From contig CALJHC010000030.1 in the NCBI GenBank assembly GCA_938075415.1, positions 124,001 through 188,000 on the forward strand: DNA of 64,000 nt, given 5' to 3'. Positions 57,689 to 64,000 of this stretch are shown here, piece after piece. Made by a program: the position numbers and the translations under genes. The notes below the pieces were generated by a model. The model searched no databases and was not told the origin of the DNA. It saw only the letters and a program-made list of their open reading frames with translations. The stretch comes from an uncultured Rubripirellula sp. (GTDB taxonomy: Bacteria > Planctomycetota > Planctomycetia > Pirellulales > Pirellulaceae). Positions within the stretch are counted from its first letter, which is position 1, and every line of letters starts with the position of its first letter.

Positions 57689-59644
57689 TTACTTTTGAGT
57701 TCCGCTGATCGGCATCAGAATTTTCTCAAGGAGGTCTGGTTTGGATAGATCTCGCGTGAGGTTCCAGTACTTCAGTCCGGCGTCGTGGTGTATTTGCAAT
57801 GTCTTCATTTCTTCAGCACGCGATAAAAGTAAGGAGACGGGAGTACGATCTCTCTCGGCGTTTCTAAAGGCGTTCAGGATCCGATCCGGTGACCATTTTA
57901 ACTCGCCCACGGCAATCACCTGATCATCCGGAGCCATTCCCGCCTTTTCCGCTACGCTTCCTAGCAGAATTCGTTGGACCTTGCCATCGACTGAGAGGAA
58001 AACGCCGACGCTATCTAGCAGGTCGATCCCTCCCCGATATCTAAAGGTGTTTGGGGGAATGTTGGGAATTGTGGTTGTTTTCTCAAAGTGATACCCGAGT
58101 AACGACGCGAGCTCGGGATCAAATTGTTGTTGGTAAGATTCAACGCGACGAATAATCAAGCCCTCCCAGTCATCCTTGGCAATTCTTTGAAGATGTTTGA
58201 TAACTTCCTGTCGATCAAAGGCCTTTGGATTTTTGGTGCGTTGGGAGGCTTTGAAGAAACTTCGGCAGAAATCGTCTAATGATTTTTTATTATTGGTTAG
58301 TGATCTGATTCGAGCGTCAGCTTCCAACCAAAAGAGCATGCCCTCCATGTAGTAATCTTGGCTGCGGCGCAGACCACCCCAGTTGGGACTTGAGGTTCGT
58401 AGGATGTGGGAAGCGGACGCGGTATCGGCAAGCGTGCGCCATTGGCGACCCTGCTGATGCGTCGCGTTACGCAATTCCACTAGCAGGCGGTGACGGAATT
58501 CATCTTTTGACATGAATCGCGCGCGAGCCTCAATTAACTCGCCCAGGTACTGAGTGAGACCTTCGTACACCCAGAGCAATTCAGTATCCTTCGGTGTGTG
58601 AAAATCCGTCGTCAACATTCCCTTGGGGCGGCGATACTTTCCACACCACGCATGAATGTATTCGTGGGGAACCAGTAGTCGATCCCAGCCCTTGAGTGCT
58701 GATGGCGACCGGAGTGACTGAGGTGGCAGGACGTTCAGTGTGGATCTCGCATGTTCCAAACCGTTTTTTGGAAGTGAGGTGGTGACAGCTAATAGAATGT
58801 CGAAACGATCAAATGGATGGGATCCAATCAATAACGCGGATTGCTTGACCATTCGTGCGTAGAGGTCGATAACATCTTGATCCAGATTTGTCGATTCGTC
58901 GTCGTCAGCAAATAGATGCAGCGTATGGGGAGGGCATGATGTTTGGTCGTCCACAAGTTCAATTGATCGGTAATGCGTACCAATCATGATCGGGCTATCA
59001 GCAAGTGTGCGGAGGGAAACACTGCCAAAGAACGTTTTGTTAAGGGCTGTGTCAGCCGAGGGCGATTGTGGTAAAGCAGATGCCAGCTTCCATGAATGGG
59101 GAGCTAATAAATTGACATCGATCTTCTGTTGGTCGATATCGGCGCCCTCTGGATAGAGTAGAAGGCAGCTCGGGCTGATCACGGCGATCTGAGGGCTGGT
59201 GAAACAATCATGGCCAAAAGAAGTGGTGGTTGGCTGATTCGCCACATAACGCATTGAAACGATTATTTTGGAAGTGTCTGCCGGCAACTCCACTTCAATG
59301 CGATAGACTTCGCCCGGGGATCGTTTCCAATTGAGCCGAGTTCCGTCGGATTCATAAATCTGCAGGCCCGCGATATTGGCAATCGGTCCACCCGGTCCAT
59401 GTGATCCGGGCACCCATTTCGGATACCACAATGCGAGACTCGAACTCTCTTTTCTCGGTGATACCGGTATTTGCAATTCCGCTTCGATTAATCGCCGAGA
59501 CAGGTCGCGGCAATCAATGGCAAGTTGGAGTGGATTTGGTAACGAACTTTGTTCTGCGTAGCTGGATTTTTGCTGGGTAAGCAGGGTAGTGACTGCTAAA
59601 CAGGACAGCAGAATCGCCTTCGTCGGCATGATAGAGATGCTCAT
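57689..59644 (-). CDS. M61-family aminopeptidase with PDZ domain, secreted
   Basis: 651 residues with a signal peptide; ATG at 59629 (M6) is an alternative start. The N-terminal beta domain ends with the zinc site H327-E328-YI-H331 (VPHEYIHAWCGKYR) and the downstream Glu in LLWVYEGLTQYLGE, the M61 (glycyl aminopeptidase) pattern. A PDZ domain lies at about 530-600 (GVFLSVDGKVQRILLGSVAE). It probably acts on peptides outside the cytoplasm. It is a single gene. Confidence 0.92.
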   Translation of the reverse strand: MSISIMPTKAILLSCLAVTTLLTQQKSSYAEQSSLPNPLQLAIDCRDLSRRLIEAELQIPVSPRKESSSLALWYPKWVPGSHGPGGPIANIAGLQIYESDGTRLNWKRSPGEVYRIEVELPADTSKIIVSMRYVANQPTTTSFGHDCFTSPQIAVISPSCLLLYPEGADIDQQKIDVNLLAPHSWKLASALPQSPSADTALNKTFFGSVSLRTLADSPIMIGTHYRSIELVDDQTSCPPHTLHLFADDDESTNLDQDVIDLYARMVKQSALLIGSHPFDRFDILLAVTTSLPKNGLEHARSTLNVLPPQSLRSPSALKGWDRLLVPHEYIHAWCGKYRRPKGMLTTDFHTPKDTELLWVYEGLTQYLGELIEARARFMSKDEFRHRLLVELRNATHQQGRQWRTLADTASASHILRTSSPNWGGLRRSQDYYMEGMLFWLEADARIRSLTNNKKSLDDFCRSFFKASQRTKNPKAFDRQEVIKHLQRIAKDDWEGLIIRRVESYQQQFDPELASLLGYHFEKTTTIPNIPPNTFRYRGGIDLLDSVGVFLSVDGKVQRILLGSVAEKAGMAPDDQVIAVGELKWSPDRILNAFRNAERDRTPVSLLLSRAEEMKTLQIHHDAGLKYWNLTRDLSKPDLLEKILMPISGTQK

Positions 59645-60282
59645 CTGGGGTCGGAATGGACTACGTGAAGTGCTTTAACGTGTACCAAGACGCATTGGGT
59701 TACAAACGAATTCCGGTGAATTTGACACTCTTCGGCTGACCGGCTGCCAAAAGTTCGTTTCCTGCCAATTTAAGGGCAACGGGTCGCTGTACCAGCACTC
59801 GGTTTGATCGATTTGGTGGCGAAATTCGCACAGTTGGGTCAGGCTCTAGGTCGTCAAATCGTGAAGTGGGTTAACGTGGGACAATTCGCAAACAAACCGA
59901 GATAAGCAAGCAAGTAGCAGCCTCGGTCATCCCGCTCTTGCCAAATTCTGTCAGACGCCTGATTCTGTCTTTTGCAGATTCTCTTTTTTGCCAGTTCCGT
60001 ACGAAAAACTTGGTGGGTTGGCCGCTTGAGCAGGCTTTCGATTTCAGGTTGAGGGCAACACCCTGCGCACCCCCACCCCTGAATCGATCGAGCGAGCGAT
60101 CCTGTCTCAGTTTCCACTGCCCGTCTCATAAAGAGATCCGAGGGCTGGGTTTCAATGACAATTCTTCGTGTTTTGTGGATTGGCACGGCTTTTGCCTTAC
60201 ACAAACACCAGTTGCATCGAGTCTTTGTTTTACGCTCGCTGCTGAAGTTACCTTAATTAGATACAGCACTAAGGATCGTGTC
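59645..60282. other. Divergent intergenic region
   Basis: About 640 bp between divergent genes. Long frames here on both strands overlap and have no domain; the plus frame is simply an upstream extension of the coiled-coil gene. No repeats seen. Confidence 0.4.
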
Positions 60283-60657
60283 ATGTCTGGAAAACTACTC
60301 TTACATTCTTTGACCGTTTGCACCCTTGCTATCGCAGTGATGCTTTGCCAAGCCATGTTCAACACGTCCGCTAATGGACAGAAGCCGGGGGCTGAGGGCG
60401 GCGGTAGACTTCTAGATCGCATTGCAAATCTTGAACTTCAGCAGGATCAACTTGATCAAGACTTTTTTCTGGTGGATCAAAGTATCGGGAACCTTGACGC
60501 TCGTGTCAGTATTTGTGAAGCGCGAGGCAGGACAAACCAGGACCAAATTGCCAATGTCGAATCTCGAATGAAAGATGCGATTGATTTGCGTGAAGCGGAG
60601 CATCGAGATCTTGTCCGTAAAGTGGCTGAGTTGCGAAGCTTGATACAAGATAAGTGA
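60283..60657 (+). CDS. Small secreted coiled-coil protein
   Basis: 124 residues from the ATG at 60283, with aagga 8 nt upstream. Signal peptide about 1-32, then a Gly-rich linker and a heptad-like helix (LLDRIANLELQQDQLDQDFF, EAEHRDLVRKVAELRSLI). Longer frames starting upstream at 59938 lack coding character. No family recognised; it could be a periplasmic structural or lipoprotein-like spacer protein. Confidence 0.7.
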   Translation: MSGKLLLHSLTVCTLAIAVMLCQAMFNTSANGQKPGAEGGGRLLDRIANLELQQDQLDQDFFLVDQSIGNLDARVSICEARGRTNQDQIANVESRMKDAIDLREAEHRDLVRKVAELRSLIQDK

Positions 60658-60754
60658 ATGCAACGTTAAATGCTTCGCGGTATATCCGCTTTGCCAGTCA
60701 GTTCGGCAGAGCCAGTTGGGACAGGTCATAGCGTTATGTCCAATCCCAAGTTTA

Positions 60755-60782
60755 AGCGTCAGCCTGCGGGGAGGCTGACGCT
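60755..60782. terminator. Perfect 11-bp hairpin
   Basis: agcgtcagcct and its exact reverse complement aggctgacgct flank a 6-nt loop (gcgggg). It lies 98 bp after the coiled-coil gene and 93 bp before the PAD-like gene. There is no T-run on either side, so it could be a factor-dependent terminator, an RNA-stability element or a copy of a dispersed palindrome. Confidence 0.55.
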
Positions 60783-60874
60783 AGACACGTTACATTTGGT
60801 TAACTCTGTTCACAGACTTGAAAATGATGCCGTTTGAGTTTGGGTGGGGATTGAAGAAAGGTAGTTGTTGCAGG

Positions 60875-62209
60875 ATGAAGGCGATCTTCGTTTCAGTGAT
60901 TATTAGCTTATCGATCATTTCCGCTGGCTATTGGCTTCATCTCCACGACCGCAACGATCATCGTGAACTAGTCACTGATGTCACGGGTAAGATCGAAGTT
61001 GTGGTCTGCAGTGTGAATAGCGCACGTAAATCAACGCTACGCAACACCGATCTGATCAACAACATCGTCAATGGGCTTCCTGAGGGTACACACGTTCTCT
61101 TGCTGGTTAACGATCGCAAGTCTTTTGCCAGCCATGGAAACTCTCAAAATGTGACCATGATTGAAATGCCTGACGAAAGCGACATGTCGATCTGGCCTCA
61201 AGATCCATTTTTGGTGCTCAACGGCGATGATGGACCTGAATTGCTCGTGCCGAGCCGTTTCGATCGCGAGGATGATCGACAAATGGCTGGTGTGTTAAGT
61301 GAAGCCCTGCAACTGAAAACGACCAAAACAGAATTGGCATTTGAGGGAGGTAATATCATCTGCGGCGAGGAGGTGGTGTTCATAGGCAATGACACCATTG
61401 TCGAAAATGCGCAGGAACTAGGCCTTAGCCGACATCAAGTGATCCAAAGGTTTGAAGGGTTATTAGGACGGGAAATTTTGGTGGTGGGTAAGGGTAAACA
61501 AAAAATTGGTCACATTGATATGATTCTCACACCGTTGCCCAACAAGATGGTGATGGTGGCCGACAGTCGATTGGGCGCTGAGAAAGCCACCGAAATTTTA
61601 AGGGACAGCCCTGAGAAGGTTGAGCGATTTGAACAGCAGTGTGAAGATTTCTTTTTCGGACGCGCGGATGTTGTAAGCCTTGTGGATAAAACGGGTGCGA
61701 CGATTGCGAGGCCTCAACTAGCGGGTGGAACAGCTCATGCAATCGCCGGTAGCCTTGCCATCGCACCCAATCTCGACCAGATAGCGGAACAAATTGCAAA
61801 GGAGGGATACCGTGTCGTTCGTGTCCCCGCTGTTCTACCTCCGGCCAACGCGTTGGGGGTGAGTACCGCTCGAAATGATAAACGTGAACCCAGCCGAACC
61901 CAGACGGATCAAACGAACCCGATGCAACCGGCAGATGTCAGTTCGGATGCTGATTCCGTGCCCAATTCATTTCCGTACCCTTTTATGACCTACAGCAATG
62001 TTTTATTAGAGGTTGATCAGGGGTCACGTTTGGTTTACTTGCCACAATACGGGTTAGAGAAGCTTGACCGATATGCGGTCAGTGTTTGGCAATCCTTGGG
62101 TTTCGAAGTGATTCCTATTGCTGGGTTTTCGACTAGCGCAATGTACGGCGGTGCGATGCGCTGTTGCACTAAGGTCCTGCAGCGACGGCAATCCTTGACA
62201 CAGCCTTAG
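60875..62209 (+). CDS. PAD-superfamily (agmatine/peptidyl-arginine deiminase-like) protein
   Basis: 444 residues from the ATG at 60875; a TTG at 60818 would add 19. One N-terminal hydrophobic segment (about 3-22) suggests export or anchoring. Guanidine-modifying motifs appear in order: W107-PQ-D110 (usually W-x-R-D), FEGGN at 156-160, H213-I-D215, and a C-terminal GGAMRCCTK with C430/C431. The pattern fits the Porphyromonas-type PAD family (PF04371) better than arginine deiminase. A polar Pro/Thr/Asp-rich segment (about 345-375) is inserted before the last block. The Gln in the first motif and the Arg just before the catalytic Cys are unusual; the substrate could be agmatine, peptidyl-arginine or something else. 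Confidence 0.82.
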   Translation: MKAIFVSVIISLSIISAGYWLHLHDRNDHRELVTDVTGKIEVVVCSVNSARKSTLRNTDLINNIVNGLPEGTHVLLLVNDRKSFASHGNSQNVTMIEMPDESDMSIWPQDPFLVLNGDDGPELLVPSRFDREDDRQMAGVLSEALQLKTTKTELAFEGGNIICGEEVVFIGNDTIVENAQELGLSRHQVIQRFEGLLGREILVVGKGKQKIGHIDMILTPLPNKMVMVADSRLGAEKATEILRDSPEKVERFEQQCEDFFFGRADVVSLVDKTGATIARPQLAGGTAHAIAGSLAIAPNLDQIAEQIAKEGYRVVRVPAVLPPANALGVSTARNDKREPSRTQTDQTNPMQPADVSSDADSVPNSFPYPFMTYSNVLLEVDQGSRLVYLPQYGLEKLDRYAVSVWQSLGFEVIPIAGFSTSAMYGGAMRCCTKVLQRRQSLTQP

Positions 62210-62640
62210 GTGCGTCAAGGGAATGCTCTTTTTTCTTGTTTTTCTTGCACCTGTCTGCAGTGCGTCGACCGCTGGTAGGGCGTGTCGCGTCCAGTTGGCT
62301 GGCTGCGCCAAGGAAGGGTCTTCCTTTTTCAGTTCGCGGAGCTGCAGTGCAACGACCTTGAATCAAGGGCCGATCGTAGCAAGGATCGGTCTGGTGTTTG
62401 GCTGCGTTATTTTGTTGTAAAGCCACGCCTATTTGAGTTTACCTTGCGAGAATTGACCCCAGTCAGTCATGTAGGCTTTGAGGTGGAGCGAGACGGCGGG
62501 GATATCCCACGTTTTGCTGGATCAGCTGATCTCGTTGCGATTGGTTATCGTGTATGATGGGCTCCGAGCGAGGTTTGGTCTTTAGGTTTAAGACGCCAGA
62601 TGCAAAACGCCCTTTTTTCCTTGGTATTGAAAAAGTTAAC
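62210..62640. other. Intergenic region
   Basis: About 430 bp between the PAD-like and ThuA-like genes. No domain-bearing frame or repeat. A promoter for the ThuA gene is likely but I cannot place it. Confidence 0.4.
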
Positions 62641-63663
62641 ATGACGGTTCGCAAGCTTTTATTATGTGTCTTTTCTTTCGCTTTGATTACTGCAACAACC
62701 TTCGGTGCAGACCGCGTTGTTTATGAGGGTGAGTCTGGTCCGGGGAAGGGGAAGCACATTCTTTTCATCGCCTCGGATCATGAGTATCGCGGAGAGGAGA
62801 CTTGCCCAGCCATTGCGAGAATCCTGGCCAAGAAATATGGCTTCAAATGCACCATCCTTTTCGGTCAGACCGATGAGGGCGTCATCAAGCCGGGGTCAAG
62901 CAACATTCCTGGCATCGAGGAAATTGCTGACGCTGATATGCTTTTCCTTTTTCTTAGGTTTATCAAACCGGATGAAGCGTGGATGGAGCACTTCGAAGGC
63001 TATCTAAAGCGAGGCGGTCCGGTCATCGGTTTGCGAACGACGACTCATGCCTTTAACGGTATTAAAGGCAAGTATTCCTTTTTTAACTACAACCACGGCG
63101 GAGAAGAATTTGTGGGTGGCTTTGGCCGCCAGGTGTTGGGGGAGACTTGGAATCCGAGTCTTGGCGCTGGTCATTATGGAAGAAACCATACCTTTGCGAC
63201 GGCCATGAATACGGTACCAGAGCAGGTTGCGCACCCAGTCATGCGTGGTGTTGAGTCAATGCACGCCATGGCTGGTGCTTACTCGGCCCGACCGATGCCC
63301 GGCTCGGTTGTTCTGGCAACTAACCAAGTGCTCGCGTCGATGGAGGTGGGTGCGGAACCGCTTGCAGATAAGCCACCTCAGCCGGCAGCCTGGGTACGCA
63401 CCTATTCATACCAAGGTGGCCCCGAGGGAAGAGTGTTTTGTAGCACGCAGGGTGCGTCAGAGGATGTCCTGAGCGAAGGCGTGCGGAGGATGATTGTCAA
63501 TGCCACTATGTGGTGCATGGGCATGGAAAATATGATCAAGCCTGATTTGGATGTGGCGTTTGTTGGTCCCTACAATCCAACGACCTTTAGCTTTAAACCC
63601 TCGATCACTGATGCCAAACCGTCGGATATTTTGAGTTTTGATTCACCCATACTCAAGCCGTGA
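62641..63663 (+). CDS. Secreted ThuA-like protein
   Basis: 340 residues from the ATG at 62641, which begins a signal peptide (MTVRKLLLCVFSFALITA); the frame extends to 62554. The ThuA fold is seen in KHILFIASDHEYRGEETCPA, IPGIEEIADADMLFLFLRF and GGPVIGLRTTTHAF, a class I glutamine amidotransferase-like fold without the catalytic Cys. ThuA proteins are linked to trehalose or other sugar use; in planctomycetes they are common secreted proteins of unknown activity. Confidence 0.88.
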   Translation: MTVRKLLLCVFSFALITATTFGADRVVYEGESGPGKGKHILFIASDHEYRGEETCPAIARILAKKYGFKCTILFGQTDEGVIKPGSSNIPGIEEIADADMLFLFLRFIKPDEAWMEHFEGYLKRGGPVIGLRTTTHAFNGIKGKYSFFNYNHGGEEFVGGFGRQVLGETWNPSLGAGHYGRNHTFATAMNTVPEQVAHPVMRGVESMHAMAGAYSARPMPGSVVLATNQVLASMEVGAEPLADKPPQPAAWVRTYSYQGGPEGRVFCSTQGASEDVLSEGVRRMIVNATMWCMGMENMIKPDLDVAFVGPYNPTTFSFKPSITDAKPSDILSFDSPILKP

Positions 63664-64000
63664 AAGGCCGGAGGGGATTTTCGATCCGAACTCTAGCAAG
63701 TTCGATGGACAAGATAGAGTGGCGGGCATTCCTGATTTATCGTGCAGTTGTTGGCTAGGCTCATTACCAAAATCAATTCCTGCCGCCGCAGCGATTCTGC
63801 TTGATCGGGTCAATCGTTCCATGGCAGCGGTTCTGCCAGTTAACGACCGGTGTTGCTGCTGATGCCGCTCGCTTTTTTTCGCTAATCGGCGAATTGATTG
63901 CTCTCAATGTTTCGGGGACAAATCGAATCACACAAACTTCATGATGTTCAGTTTGTGTCACTTGCATAAGCTTTTTGTTGGCCGAGGCAGAAGCTTCAAC
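63664..64000. other. Terminal intergenic region
   Basis: About 340 bp to the window edge. A 9-bp dyad at its end is listed separately. No gene. Confidence 0.45.
63930..63958. repeat. Inverted repeat, 9-bp arms
   Basis: acacaaact and agtttgtgt flank an 11-bp spacer near the right edge of the window. It could be a terminator for a gene beyond the edge or an operator; no T-run follows. Confidence 0.4.

Noticed and set aside
59938-60282. Upstream extension of the coiled-coil gene
   Set aside because: Residues before the ATG at 60283 are not protein-like; the ATG has a ribosome binding site and starts a signal peptide.
1-64000. tRNA, rRNA, insertion sequence or prophage genes
   Set aside because: I scanned by eye for T-arm motifs, rRNA cores and transposase or integrase motifs and found none; a covariance-model search would be decisive for RNAs.

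Overview
The window looks like a chromosomal segment of a planctomycete, most likely a Pirellulaceae relative. The evidence is gene content. There are two clusters pairing DUF1501 proteins (Tat-type twin-arginine leaders) with DUF1549/DUF1553 proteins carrying c-type haem motifs. There are also two formylglycine sulfatases, a ThuA-like protein, a YHYH protein, WD40/cytochrome fusions, long gene-poor gaps and weak Shine-Dalgarno signals. Base composition is roughly balanced. I see no rRNA, tRNA, CRISPR array, transposase or prophage gene.

Layout. 1-11.4 kb: sulfatase, an ABC ATPase overlapping an ABC-2 permease/CPBP-protease fusion (NatAB-like), an RmlD-like reductase, a secreted calcineurin-like phosphoesterase, and a convergent TetA-like MFS exporter with a 22-bp tandem repeat array upstream. 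11.4-17.4 kb: MoxR ATPase overlapping a secreted protein with seven EF-hand loops and a TolB-like propeller, then a membrane SGNH/TPR protein, then rpmA (L27) with a clear terminator. 17.5-24.5 kb (minus): DUF1501, DUF1549/1553 and WD40/cytochrome proteins. 25-31.5 kb (minus): pgsA overlapping a CPBP protease, rimO, a TlpA-like lipoprotein thioredoxin, an RluA-type pseudouridine synthase. 31.9-35.6 kb: tex and a glycosyltransferase-like gene. 36.4-46.1 kb (minus): a second DUF1501 + DUF1549/1553 pair, an StcE-like M66 metalloprotease, a short P-loop relic, a CAAX-protease-related membrane protein and a two-TM protein. 47-53.5 kb: a small membrane protein, a second sulfatase, and a tightly packed four-gene ABC operon (ATPase-permease-ATPase-permease). 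54-64 kb: selU/mnmH, a YHYH protein, an M61 aminopeptidase with PDZ domain, a small coiled-coil secreted protein, a PAD-superfamily (agmatine/peptidyl-arginine deiminase-like) protein and a ThuA-like protein.

How the genes work together. Sulfatases, the M66 protease, the M61 peptidase and the cytochrome/DUF1501 clusters fit a marine heterotroph breaking down sulfated glycans and glycoproteins outside the cytoplasm; this is inference from family membership. The housekeeping genes (rpmA, rimO, rluA-type, tex, selU, pgsA) are scattered singly between accessory genes. The most unusual features are the translationally coupled MoxR/EF-hand-propeller pair, an SGNH domain interrupted by TPRs, the pgsA-CPBP coupling, an ABC ATPase whose N-terminus has no ATG/GTG/TTG start, and at least seven unrelated short-period tandem repeats, nearly all confined to intergenic gaps.
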